Below the pieces are notes generated by a model. That model ran no database searches. It worked only from the letters and a program-made list of their open reading frames with translations, and had not been told where the DNA came from. From assembly GCF_900142565.1 (NCBI RefSeq), contig NZ_FRBH01000001.1:62001-126000 (forward strand): a stretch of DNA of 64,000 nucleotides, written 5' to 3'. The stretch's first letter is position 1, and each line of letters opens with the position of its first letter. The position numbers and the translations under genes are program-made. Origin of the DNA: Chishuiella changwenlii. GTDB taxonomy: Bacteria; Bacteroidota; Bacteroidia; Flavobacteriales; Weeksellaceae. Below, in pieces: positions 29,123 to 37,196 of the stretch.

Positions 29123-29147
29123 TTAGAATAAATTTCAATTATTATAG

Positions 29148-29178
29148 AAGCCATACACTTATTGTGCATGGCTTTTTT
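29148..29178 (+). terminator. Terminator of the YceI-like gene
   Basis: AAGCCAT pairs with ATGGCTT, with further partial pairing inside, and is followed by T residues, 25 bp after the stop. Confidence 0.85.
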
Positions 29179-29283
29179 ATTAAATTTTAAAAAAAATCTT
29201 GATTTCAATTAATTTTTTTATGATAATTAATTGAACTTATTTATATTCGTACTCATAATTAATTAATATACATTAAGAAAACA

Positions 29284-29784
29284 ATGAAAACAATTAAGTT
29301 CTTCCATCCGGATGAAACATTTAATTACAAAATTGAAAAATCTTTATGCAAAGTGGTTTTTCAAGAAAATAAAAAATGTTTATTGGTAGAAATACATTCC
29401 ACAGATGAATTAGAACATGTAGAAGGAGATTCATTACAAAATGACTTTCCTCAACTATCTTTATTTATTGATGATTTCCCTTTAGATGTTGATTCTATTG
29501 AACAATTAAATGGCAAAAAAGTCTCTATTCCTTATGGTTTTGCTGAAGAGGAAGACGAAGATGGTGAAGCTGTTGAAGTGTATTACACAACTTTAAATGT
29601 ATCTGAAGAAGATTATGAAACAGTTAATAACGAACTAGCTTTTAGCATTAATGAAAAAGGTATTCTAACATTAAACTGGAAAGGAGAAGTACAAGATTTT
29701 GTTGAAGAATCTGAAAATGATATTCCATTTGAAATTGAATGTACTTTTGAAGGATTTGAATTTAACGAAGATGATTTTGAATAA
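29284..29784 (+). CDS. Acidic protein of unknown function
   Basis: A 166-residue soluble protein not recognised as any family. It has no signal peptide or membrane segment. Acidic residues are very frequent (for example EEEDEDGEA near residues 98-106 and an NEDDFE ending), so the predicted charge is strongly negative. Alternating hydrophobic and polar residues suggest mainly beta structure. It is a single gene bounded by terminators on both sides; start ATG follows a gap of about 105 bp with no close promoter match. Confidence 0.75.
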   Translation: MKTIKFFHPDETFNYKIEKSLCKVVFQENKKCLLVEIHSTDELEHVEGDSLQNDFPQLSLFIDDFPLDVDSIEQLNGKKVSIPYGFAEEEDEDGEAVEVYYTTLNVSEEDYETVNNELAFSINEKGILTLNWKGEVQDFVEESENDIPFEIECTFEGFEFNEDDFE

Positions 29785-29795
29785 AATATAAATAC

Positions 29796-29823
29796 AAAAG
29801 CGAGATAAAACTATCTCGCTTTT
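29796..29823. terminator. Bidirectional terminator
   Basis: AAAAGCGAGATA pairs with TATCTCGCTTTT across a 4-base loop, between convergent genes. Confidence 0.9.
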
Positions 29824-29830
29824 TTTATTT

Positions 29831-30553
29831 CTAATTTTTCAGTTTTAATTCTTCTGTAAGTTTATCAAGAAACTGAAACAATTTATTATTCATTTCCGTA
29901 TAATCGTAATTACGAATTTCATCGGGTTTTTGAACAAATTTGTGTATCGTATTATTGTTTAAAAAATCCAATTCTTCTGCAATCAACAACTCAATTGTTT
30001 CCTGCATAAACTCCATATGACACTGAAAACCATAAACTAAATCTGTATAAGCTACTATTTGTCTTGGACAACCTTCACTGTTTGCTAATACTTTGCTTTG
30101 AGGTGTAAGACTTGGCATATCGTTGTGCCAATGTCCGACAGGTAAGATGGAACCGAAATGGTTTATCTTTTCATCTTTTAATCCGTTTTCTGTAAGCTGT
30201 ATTGGGAATACGCCAATTTCTTTTTCAGGACTATGTTCAAATTTTCCTCCAAACGCTTCACCAATAAGTTGAGAACCTAAGCAGATACCTACAACTGCTT
30301 TACCTGCATCAATACATTTTTGTATAAAAGCTATTTCTGCTTCTGCATTGAAATGAGGACATTCTTCTTGTGTTGTTTCTGGACTTTGAGGTCCACCCAT
30401 TACAATAAGTAAATCAATATTTTCTACTGTATCAGGTAAAGATTCATTTTTATATACTCTTGAAAAAGTAATGTTATAGTTTCTCTGTTCTGCCCAAACC
30501 AAATAAGCACTTGGCGCTTCAAATATTTCATGTTGAATAAAATGTACATTCAT
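29831..30553 (-). CDS. Class I glutamine amidotransferase
   Basis: A 240-residue stand-alone GATase domain of the GMP-synthase-like type. The nucleophile is Cys91 in VVGICLGSQLIGEAFGG, and the triad His is in YGFQCHMEF near residue 179. Such proteins hydrolyse glutamine or gamma-glutamyl compounds, but the acceptor is unknown when they occur alone. It lies 119 bp downstream of the ferredoxin gene on the same strand and might be co-transcribed with it. Confidence 0.88.
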   Translation of the reverse strand: MNVHFIQHEIFEAPSAYLVWAEQRNYNITFSRVYKNESLPDTVENIDLLIVMGGPQSPETTQEECPHFNAEAEIAFIQKCIDAGKAVVGICLGSQLIGEAFGGKFEHSPEKEIGVFPIQLTENGLKDEKINHFGSILPVGHWHNDMPSLTPQSKVLANSEGCPRQIVAYTDLVYGFQCHMEFMQETIELLIAEELDFLNNNTIHKFVQKPDEIRNYDYTEMNNKLFQFLDKLTEELKLKN

Positions 30554-30672
30554 TTTTTTGAGTTTTTATTTTTCTTCTAATCTTTATAAGTAGTAATTTA
30601 AACGTATAGTTTTTAGCTTCAGTAAATGAATATATTCTTAAAGAGAACTAAAAAATATAATCTAATATACTC

Positions 30673-31005
30673 TTAAAACTCATCATAATTTATTTTAATA
30701 CTCGCACTTATTGGAACGGCTACACATGCTAAAATTAAACCTTGCTGCATATGAGCTTCCGATAAAACAAAATTTCTTTTTAAACGCACTTCACCTTCTT
30801 CTAGTTTACAAACACAAGAACCACAAGTTCCGCTACAACATGAATGCGGTGCATCAATCCCAGCATTTAGCAATGCATCGAGCAAAGGTATATTTTTGTT
30901 CCATTGGATATGTTTTGTATTTCCATTTAATGTCAATGTTACATCCACATTATCTAATGTATTTTCATTTACTTCTCTAAGCTTATCTTCTTCCATCATA
31001 TTCAT
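30673..31005 (-). CDS. Plant-type [2Fe-2S] ferredoxin
   Basis: A 110-residue electron carrier. The cluster ligands fit C-x4-C-x2-C (Cys56, Cys61, Cys64 in SCCSGTCGSC) with the last Cys near 93 in LILACVAVP. The sequence is closest in style to the C-terminal ferredoxin domain of phenylacetyl-CoA-epoxidase-type reductases. The first 20 residues are extra and variable; ATG codons at positions 1, 3 and 4 are possible starts. It is the last gene of the group cupin, DHDPS-like, thioredoxin-like, ferredoxin, though a weak terminator-like hairpin precedes it. Its redox partner is not in the window. Confidence 0.88.
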   Translation of the reverse strand: MNMMEEDKLREVNENTLDNVDVTLTLNGNTKHIQWNKNIPLLDALLNAGIDAPHSCCSGTCGSCVCKLEEGEVRLKRNFVLSEAHMQQGLILACVAVPISASIKINYDEF

Positions 31006-31048
31006 CTTGTGCCTACTTATTATAAATTATCGATAAAATAATAGTGTA

Positions 31049-31083
31049 AAAGCCCGAAAGTTTTTTACTTCTTTCAGGCTTCT
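31049..31083 (-). terminator. Weak terminator-like hairpin between thioredoxin-like and ferredoxin genes
   Basis: AAGCCTGAAAG pairs with CTTTCGGGCTT (one mismatch/wobble) on the minus strand, with a short T stretch after it. It may reduce, rather than stop, transcription of the ferredoxin gene. Confidence 0.5.
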
Positions 31084-31092
31084 AGATACTAC

Positions 31093-31323
31093 TTACTTTA
31101 AATCTTCAATAGAAGCTCCAAAGTTGATGTGTAAAACATTTCCATTAGATAAAACTAATGCAGGAACAGATTGCACACCTGCTGCTTCTGCTTCTTTTAC
31201 TTTTGCTTTATCTTCTCCTAAATGGATTACTTCTACCTGATTTTCTGGTATAAGATTTAAAATATCCTGTTCTGCGCTTACACATACAGAACAACCTGCG
31301 TGATAAAAAATTGCTTTTGCCAT
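31093..31323 (-). CDS. Short thioredoxin-fold protein with CxxC
   Basis: A 76-residue protein that is little more than a glutaredoxin-like core. It has one CSVC motif at residues 10-13 (YHAGCSVCVSAEQDIL) and the cis-proline SVPALVLSNG, so it should do dithiol redox chemistry or, at this size, carry a thiol-bound group. It lies 25 bp downstream of the DHDPS-like gene. Its target is unknown; neighbouring genes suggest a small oxidative or catabolic pathway. Confidence 0.82.
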   Translation of the reverse strand: MAKAIFYHAGCSVCVSAEQDILNLIPENQVEVIHLGEDKAKVKEAEAAGVQSVPALVLSNGNVLHINFGASIEDLK

Positions 31324-31348
31324 TTTGTTTTAATTTAAATGATTATTA

Positions 31349-32245
31349 CTATTTATATATTTCACTATCTATTGCAGATAGCATGTTATCTAATTCTGTT
31401 ATTTCAACTTCATTAAGTGATTGCAAAGGACTTTTGAAACCACCTCCGCCAACTCCTAACAAATCCAATCCTGCCTTTATAGAGCGTGGTAAACCTTTTG
31501 CTACAATAAATTTTAATAAATCAACTTGTTTGTAGAATACTCGTTGCGCCTTTTCTAAATCGTTTTCTTGTACTGCATCGTATAGAGCAATATTAAGTTC
31601 TGGTATTAGATTAGGAGCAGCAGTACACCAACCTCTTGCACCTGCCGAAAAAGCAGATAATGCTAAAGGATTAGAGCCGTTGAAAAAAGCAACTTCTTCG
31701 CCTAATTCTTTTCTTAAATAATGCATACGTTGAATGTCGCCCGAACTTTCTTTTATCATTGTAACATTCGGAATCTCTAACAAACGTTTTAATAATGTAG
31801 GTGACATATCTACACCACCCGTTGCAGGATTATTGTATGCCATTATCGGAATAGAAATCTTAGATGCAACAGTATCATAATGTTTTACAATTTCATCATC
31901 GGTCAACTTCCAGTAGCTCATCGGGATAATCATTACAGCCGTTGCTCCAGCTTTTTCTGCAAACTGCGCATGATAAACAGTTCTCTCTGTTGTAAGATTA
32001 GAAACACCAACTAATGTAGGTACTCTACCTGCTACCTGTTGCATAGTCGCTTCAGTTACAGCTTCTTTTTCAGCATCATTTAGGTAAGGCATTACACCTG
32101 TACTTCCTAATGGTGCAATTCCATGAGAACCTCCTGTTACTAAACGTTCTACTTGTTTTTTGAATAATGGAATATCTATATTCTCATTGCTATTGAATGG
32201 TGTAATAGGATAAGCGATTACACCTTTAAATGGTACTTTATTCAT
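31349..32245 (-). CDS. Dihydrodipicolinate synthase-family aldolase
   Basis: A 298-residue class I aldolase of the DapA/NanA superfamily. The Schiff-base lysine is Lys165 in VTMIKESSGD and the catalytic Tyr is Tyr137 in IMAYNNP. The alpha-keto-acid carboxylate loop, usually GTTGE, reads GSTGV (47-51), so the Glu is replaced and the substrate probably differs from that of true DapA. The setting between cupin and thioredoxin-like genes, under a MocR regulator, points to breakdown of a keto acid or hydroxy amino acid rather than lysine synthesis; this is inference. Confidence 0.87.
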   Translation of the reverse strand: MNKVPFKGVIAYPITPFNSNENIDIPLFKKQVERLVTGGSHGIAPLGSTGVMPYLNDAEKEAVTEATMQQVAGRVPTLVGVSNLTTERTVYHAQFAEKAGATAVMIIPMSYWKLTDDEIVKHYDTVASKISIPIMAYNNPATGGVDMSPTLLKRLLEIPNVTMIKESSGDIQRMHYLRKELGEEVAFFNGSNPLALSAFSAGARGWCTAAPNLIPELNIALYDAVQENDLEKAQRVFYKQVDLLKFIVAKGLPRSIKAGLDLLGVGGGGFKSPLQSLNEVEITELDNMLSAIDSEIYK

Positions 32246-32266
32246 TTATTATCTTGTTTTTAAAAG

Positions 32267-32767
32267 TTAAAAATCTCTTCCTTCTTCTTCACGTAATGCT
32301 ACACCCAAGTTTTGCAGTTGAGGTGCATTTTCGCAAGCAATATATTTGGCAGATTCACTATCACTTAAATTTTGGTGTTGATGCCAAGCCCAAGATGGAA
32401 TATAAACTGCATCACCTGCTTCCCATTCTACGATTTCATCTTCTACAAGCGTTGAACCCTTCCCTTCTAATACGTATAAGATTGTTTCGTATGTATGACG
32501 ATGTTTGTGCGTTTTTTGTCCAGGCAATAAACCGCCTATTGTCATACTTACATTTTTACTTGGTAAATCCACAAAGAAAACGGGGTGTTTTCTTTCTTCC
32601 GAAAACTGATTGTGTTCACCTGCATTCTCTACATTTTTATGAATAACGTGTGATGTTTTTACAAATGAAGGTCTTGCAAACGTCTGATGAAAATCTTTAG
32701 AGCTGAATTGTTTTTTCTCTGTATCAGTTGTGTTTTTTGTTTCTTTTGTTATTTCTAATTTTGACAT
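32267..32767 (-). CDS. Cupin-domain protein
   Basis: A 166-residue protein with one cupin barrel. Metal-binding motif 1 is visible as KTHKHRHTYETILYVLEGKG and motif 2 as AGDAVYIPSWAWHQHQN, both with the His residues expected for Fe or Mn. About 60 residues at the N-terminus lie outside the barrel. It could be a dioxygenase or isomerase. It is the first gene of the four-gene minus-strand group and is divergent from the MocR gene; its -7 element TATTTTTG is at 32812-32805. Confidence 0.87.
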   Translation of the reverse strand: MSKLEITKETKNTTDTEKKQFSSKDFHQTFARPSFVKTSHVIHKNVENAGEHNQFSEERKHPVFFVDLPSKNVSMTIGGLLPGQKTHKHRHTYETILYVLEGKGSTLVEDEIVEWEAGDAVYIPSWAWHQHQNLSDSESAKYIACENAPQLQNLGVALREEEGRDF

Positions 32768-32804
32768 AATAGATTATTTTATTGTTTTCTGCATTATTAC
32801 GATA

Positions 32805-32865
32805 CAAAAATACCCTACCTTTGGACTACTATACTGATACAGTTTTTATAAAAATAAGTAGTCCA
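32805..32865. promoter_or_regulatory. Divergent promoters and inverted repeat, MocR / cupin operon
   Basis: TATTTTTG (minus strand, 32812-32805) and TACCTTTG (plus strand, 32816-32823) are back-to-back -7 elements with 3 bp between them. A 9 bp inverted repeat, TGGACTACT at 32822-32830 and AGTAGTCCA at 32857-32865, overlaps the plus-strand promoter and reaches to 2 bp before the MocR ATG. It is a likely MocR operator: repression of its own gene and activation of the cupin operon. Confidence 0.55.
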
Positions 32866-32866
32866 G

Positions 32867-34288
32867 ATGTTACGAGATTGGAAATTCGAAATACAGTTAG
32901 ATGAGAAATCAGATAAAGCCATTTATCTGCAAATAGCTGATGCCATTATAAAAGATATCCATTCGGGTAGATTAAAACCAGGTGATGCCTTACCAGGTAG
33001 TAGAAATCTAGCTCAACTTTTAAAAGTAAATCGAAATACTGTTGTAGAAGCTCTAAATGTATTAATTATTGAAGGTTGGCTAATTCCTAAAGAAAGACAA
33101 GGAACTTTTATTGCCGATACGTTACCTGATTTTAAGGAAGTAAAAGCAAGCAATCCTATAAACGTTAGTACAAAAAATACAATAAACAAGCATTATCATT
33201 TGCAGTTTGATGATGGAAGTCCCGATAGTAAAATTGCACCTATTACAGAACTAGCGAGGGCATACCGTCAAATATTTAATCAAAAAGCAAGATGGCAAAT
33301 GATGGGTTATAGCAATGAATTAGGTGATTTTGAATTTAGAAAATCTATTGTTCAAATGCTCAATCATCAAAGAGGTATGCAAGTAAACGAACAAAATATT
33401 TATATAACTAGAGGTAGTCAAATGGCAATGTACCTTACTGCTCAGTATCTATTTACAAAAAATGATTATGTAATTATTGAAAATCCTGGCTACAAACCTG
33501 CTTGGTCTGCGTTTGAGAGTGCAGGTGCAAAGTTATTACCTGCAAATGTAGATAAAGATGGTTTAGTGATAGATGAAGTTATTTATTATCTAAAATCAGG
33601 CAAAAAAATAAAAGCAATTTACGTTACACCTCATCGTCAATATCCTACTACTGTAACATTAAGTTTGAAAAGAAGATTAGAATTGATACAACTTTCTAAT
33701 GAATATGGTTTTACAATTATAGAGGATGATTATGATAATGAGTTTCATTTTGGTTACCGTCCTGTATTGCCTTTATCGAGTTTTACAGAATTAAAAAATT
33801 ACGTTTACATTGGTACAATGAGTAAAGTCGTTGCACCTGCTCTAAGAATCGGTTATTTAGCAAGTAATGATGATGCTTTAATAGAAAAGGTAGGTAGTTT
33901 GCGAAAAATTATTGATGTACAAGGCGACAGCATTATGGAGCAGGCAGTTTTACAACTTATAAAAGATGGTATAATAAAACGTCATATAAAAAAAGCAACT
34001 AATCATTACAAAGCCAAAAGAGATTTTATGGCAGCTTTGCTAAATGAGCATATGAATAACAAAGCTACTTACACAATTCCTGAAGGTGGATTGGCTTTTT
34101 GGGTTGTCCCAAACGAGCAAATAGATTGGTCATTGGTTTCCAAAAAACTAAAAGATAAAGGTATCAAAATCATTATGCCAGACAGCTTCAGCTTTGGTAA
34201 AACTATAAATGGTATAAGATTAAGCTATGGTTCGCTTTCTGAAAAAGAACTTGAGGAAGGAATTATTGCTTTAGCTGAAGCGTTGTAA
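32867..34288 (+). CDS. MocR-family transcriptional regulator (GntR + aminotransferase-like domain)
   Basis: A 473-residue regulator. Residues 1-90 are a GntR winged helix (YLQIADAIIKDIHSGRLKPGDALPGSRNLAQLLKVNRNTV). The rest is an aminotransferase class I fold with the PLP lysine in the family position TMSKVVAPALRIGY and the Asp/Tyr PLP contacts in EDDYDNEF and YVTPHRQYP. Such proteins bind PLP and an amino compound and control adjacent catabolic or vitamin genes. It is divergent from the cupin/DHDPS-like/thioredoxin-like/ferredoxin group, which is its likely target. Confidence 0.92.
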   Translation: MLRDWKFEIQLDEKSDKAIYLQIADAIIKDIHSGRLKPGDALPGSRNLAQLLKVNRNTVVEALNVLIIEGWLIPKERQGTFIADTLPDFKEVKASNPINVSTKNTINKHYHLQFDDGSPDSKIAPITELARAYRQIFNQKARWQMMGYSNELGDFEFRKSIVQMLNHQRGMQVNEQNIYITRGSQMAMYLTAQYLFTKNDYVIIENPGYKPAWSAFESAGAKLLPANVDKDGLVIDEVIYYLKSGKKIKAIYVTPHRQYPTTVTLSLKRRLELIQLSNEYGFTIIEDDYDNEFHFGYRPVLPLSSFTELKNYVYIGTMSKVVAPALRIGYLASNDDALIEKVGSLRKIIDVQGDSIMEQAVLQLIKDGIIKRHIKKATNHYKAKRDFMAALLNEHMNNKATYTIPEGGLAFWVVPNEQIDWSLVSKKLKDKGIKIIMPDSFSFGKTINGIRLSYGSLSEKELEEGIIALAEAL

Positions 34289-34377
34289 TATTCTGATTAT
34301 ATAAAACAAACTACTTTATCCATTGAAGGGCTTTTATGCTGAATAATTCTTAACTTGAGTTTTAAAGTATCAATGTA

Positions 34378-35442
34378 ATGAAATCAAATAAAAGCTTACA
34401 TACTATTCTACCTTCTAAATACCCTATAATACAGGCGCCTATGTTTGGAGTTACTACACCCGAAATGGTTGCTGCTGCTAATAGAGCAAATTGTTTAGGT
34501 TCGCTTGCTTTAGGAGATTTAAATGCAGATAAGTGTATTGAGCAAATAAGAAAGACAAAAGAATTAACTGATCAAGCTTTTATTGCAAATATTTTTGTTC
34601 ATCAGCTACCAGAAGTAAACCATGATTTAATTGAGCATTACAATACAACTAAATTATACATTGAGCAACTTGCAAAAGAGCATCATCTAGATGTGAAAAT
34701 TCCTGAATTTGAAGAAATTAAATTAAATTCTTATCATGAGCAAATAGATGCTATAATTGCAGAAAACTGTAAAATCGTAAGTTTCACTTTTGGAAATTTA
34801 GACGATGATAGTATTCACAAATTAAAAGCAAATGATATTCTTACAATTGGTACATGTACATCTCTTGAAGAAGCATTGTTATTAGAAAAAAGTGGTATTG
34901 ATATTTTAAACATTCAAGGATGGGAAGCGGGAGGACATAGAGGAAGTTTTAAGGATCATGATATTCCAAAAATTGGAGGACTAGCCTTGCTTAATACTAT
35001 AAAAGAACATGTACAAAATCCTTTAATTTATTCTGGAGGAGTAACTAATGCAAGAATTATTTCTGCTGTTAAGAAAATGGGAGCAGATGGTTTTCAAATC
35101 GGTAGTTTACTATTAAATTCAGAAGAAAGTGCTTTACATGAGTTCGAAAAAAATAAATTATCTTCCATAAAAGAAGATGATATTGTTTTAACGAAAAGTT
35201 TTTCGGGTAGATATGCCAGAGGAATTAAAAATACATTTATTGAGAAAGTAGAACAGTCAAATTATATCTTGCCTTATCCTTATCAAAATAAACTAACCAA
35301 TGAATTAAGAAAAGTTGCTAAGCTTAATAAAAATTCTGAGTTTACAAGTAATTGGATTGGACAATCTATACCAAAACTTAGTAGAGAATCTACCACAACT
35401 ATTTTAAATAACTTGATAAACGAAATTGAAACATTCGATTAA
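34378..35442 (+). CDS. Nitronate monooxygenase
   Basis: A 354-residue FMN enzyme of the nitronate monooxygenase (2-nitropropane dioxygenase) family, which oxidises alkyl nitronates such as propionate-3-nitronate. The TIM barrel shows YPIIQAPMFGVTTPEMVAA at the start, the phosphate site GTCTSLEEALLLEKSGIDILNIQGWEAGGHRG with the catalytic His in GGHRG, and GADGFQIGSLLL. It lies 89 bp downstream of the MocR gene on the same strand, so it may be co-transcribed, and ends at a terminator. Confidence 0.9.
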   Translation: MKSNKSLHTILPSKYPIIQAPMFGVTTPEMVAAANRANCLGSLALGDLNADKCIEQIRKTKELTDQAFIANIFVHQLPEVNHDLIEHYNTTKLYIEQLAKEHHLDVKIPEFEEIKLNSYHEQIDAIIAENCKIVSFTFGNLDDDSIHKLKANDILTIGTCTSLEEALLLEKSGIDILNIQGWEAGGHRGSFKDHDIPKIGGLALLNTIKEHVQNPLIYSGGVTNARIISAVKKMGADGFQIGSLLLNSEESALHEFEKNKLSSIKEDDIVLTKSFSGRYARGIKNTFIEKVEQSNYILPYPYQNKLTNELRKVAKLNKNSEFTSNWIGQSIPKLSRESTTTILNNLINEIETFD

Positions 35443-35456
35443 AATTATAAACAACA

Positions 35457-35482
35457 AAAAAGCGAGATAAATCTCGCTTTTT
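35457..35482. terminator. Bidirectional terminator
   Basis: GCGAGAT and ATCTCGC, within A and T tracts, with a very short loop, between the nitronate monooxygenase gene and the MarR-type gene. Confidence 0.87.
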
Positions 35483-35485
35483 TTA

Positions 35486-35911
35486 TTATTGTATTTTTGA
35501 AATGATTTTATCTGATAATGATTTTAATTGTTTCATTTCCTCTATATCTAAATTCATTGCATTAAGAATCTTATTCGGAACACAAGTCGCTTGCTCTTTT
35601 AAACTTTTCCCTTTTTCTGACAATAGTATTTTTACAACACGTTCATCTTCTTTGGATCTAGTTCTTGTTAAAAGTTTTTTTAATTCTAAACGTTTTAGCA
35701 ATGGAGTAAGTGTACCATTATCCAACTGAAGTTTTTCTCCCAATTGATTAACAGTTTGGTTATCCTCTTTCCATAAAGCCATCATAGCAATATATTGTGG
35801 ATAAGTTAAATCTAGCTCATCTAAAAGAGGTCGATATTTCTGCATCATCTCACGATGAAGCACATATATCGAAAAACATAATTGTTTATCTAAACATAAT
35901 AAATCTTCCAT
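35486..35911 (-). CDS. MarR/OhrR-type peroxide-sensing regulator
   Basis: A 141-residue winged-helix repressor. The N-terminal LLCLDKQLCFSIY contains the Cys (residue 12) that in OhrR proteins is oxidised by organic hydroperoxides, and LTYPQYIAMMALW and DNGTLTPLLKRLELKKLL match the family closely. It closes a same-strand run that begins with an Ohr-type peroxidase gene, so control of that run by peroxide is likely. It has its own -7 element, TAAATTTG at 35941-35934 (minus strand). Confidence 0.9.
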   Translation of the reverse strand: MEDLLCLDKQLCFSIYVLHREMMQKYRPLLDELDLTYPQYIAMMALWKEDNQTVNQLGEKLQLDNGTLTPLLKRLELKKLLTRTRSKEDERVVKILLSEKGKSLKEQATCVPNKILNAMNLDIEEMKQLKSLSDKIISKIQ

Positions 35912-35982
35912 TGTATAGAAATAAAAAAGTGCACAAATTTAATTATATTTCATTCACTAAAATTTCAGCACTTATAAAATAA

Positions 35983-36663
35983 TTATTTTTTTAAAAGTTC
36001 TATCATTTTTGTAGCAACTGCTTCTGATGAAGCTGGATTTTGACCTGTAATTAATAAACCATCAACTACAGTATGTACTCCCCAATCAGAAGTTTTAGAA
36101 TAATTACCTCCTAAATTTTTAAGTTCTGTTTCTACTAAAAATGGTACAACATCTGTTAACTTCACCGCATCTTCTTCTGTATTAGAAAATCCAGTAACGT
36201 CTTTACCATTTACAAAAGCTTCTCCGTTAGCTAATTTTACATTTTTAAATACTCCAGGAGCATGACAAACAGCTCCAATTGGTTTTTGAGCATTGTAAAA
36301 ATCTAAAATTAATTGTTGAGACTTTGTATCATTAGCTAAATCCCATAACGGACCATGTCCACCTGGATAAAATACAGCATCATAATCTTGTGCATTTACA
36401 TCTACTAACTTATGTGTATTTGCAATTACATTCTGAACTTCTTCGTCTTTATAATAACGTTCTGTAGCAGCAGTTTGTGCATCTGGAACTTCACTATTTG
36501 GATCTATTGGTGCTTGTCCACCTTTTGGCGTAGCTACATCAATTGTAAAACCAGCATCTTTAAATGTATAATATGGTGCAGCAAATTCTTCTACCCAAAA
36601 TCCTGTTTTGTGACCTGTATTCCCTAATTCATCATGAGAGGTCACTATAAATAATATATTCAT
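35983..36663 (-). CDS. DJ-1/PfpI-family protein (Hsp31-like)
   Basis: A 226-residue protein with the type 1 GATase-like fold. The nucleophile Cys is in GAVCHAPGVF (about residue 136), preceded by YPGGHGPLWDLAND, and the Glu of the nucleophile elbow environment is in GFWVEEFAAPY. This subgroup includes glyoxalase III/methylglyoxal and protein-repair enzymes. It lies 19 bp after a DoxX-type gene in a stress-related run, which agrees with defence against reactive carbonyls or peroxides. Confidence 0.88.
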   Translation of the reverse strand: MNILFIVTSHDELGNTGHKTGFWVEEFAAPYYTFKDAGFTIDVATPKGGQAPIDPNSEVPDAQTAATERYYKDEEVQNVIANTHKLVDVNAQDYDAVFYPGGHGPLWDLANDTKSQQLILDFYNAQKPIGAVCHAPGVFKNVKLANGEAFVNGKDVTGFSNTEEDAVKLTDVVPFLVETELKNLGGNYSKTSDWGVHTVVDGLLITGQNPASSEAVATKMIELLKK

Positions 36664-36682
36664 TTTTAATATTTTTTATTAA

Positions 36683-37108
36683 TTACTCTTCTTTCTTTTC
36701 TTTTAAATAACTAAACGCGTCTGTACTCCACAATGCCCATAAAATAAGAACTGGCTGAAAAAATAATCGAATAAATCTCAAAGTATCTGTTTCTAAACCA
36801 AATGCACTTGTTCCATTTATATATTGTGCGATATTTCCCGGAAACACCAATACATAAAAAATAGCTAGTACAATCCCTACTTTTGCTTTGTATTGAGTAA
36901 GAAATATCATTGATATTCCAAGTAAAATTTCAACAACTCCAGATAGAATTACAATTAAATCTTTGTCTAAAGGAATCCAATTTGGCACTTGGGCTTGAAA
37001 AGCCTCTCTTCCAAAAGTAAAATGACCTATCGCAGCGATAATCATAAACACACCTAATACAATACGTAACGTATCTTTTATTGATTTTAATTTTTTAGTC
37101 GTTGCCAT
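36683..37108 (-). CDS. DoxX-family membrane protein
   Basis: A 141-residue membrane protein with four hydrophobic helices: LRIVLGVFMIIAAIGHF, DLIVILSGVVEILLGISMIF, VGIVLAIFYVLVFPGN and FFQPVLILWALW. This is the DoxX-like four-helix layout. The frame is open further upstream to 37171, but the ATG at 37108 (MATTKKL) gives the normal N-terminus. DoxX proteins are often tied to thiol and peroxide stress. It lies between the nitroreductase and DJ-1-like genes. Confidence 0.85.
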   Translation of the reverse strand: MATTKKLKSIKDTLRIVLGVFMIIAAIGHFTFGREAFQAQVPNWIPLDKDLIVILSGVVEILLGISMIFLTQYKAKVGIVLAIFYVLVFPGNIAQYINGTSAFGLETDTLRFIRLFFQPVLILWALWSTDAFSYLKEKKEE

Positions 37109-37196
37109 CCTTTTAATTTTGATAAGATTATGAAATAAACTCGGTGAAATTAAAGGAAAAGAAAACTTCATTATCTTTCCTTTTAATTCTATTTTA

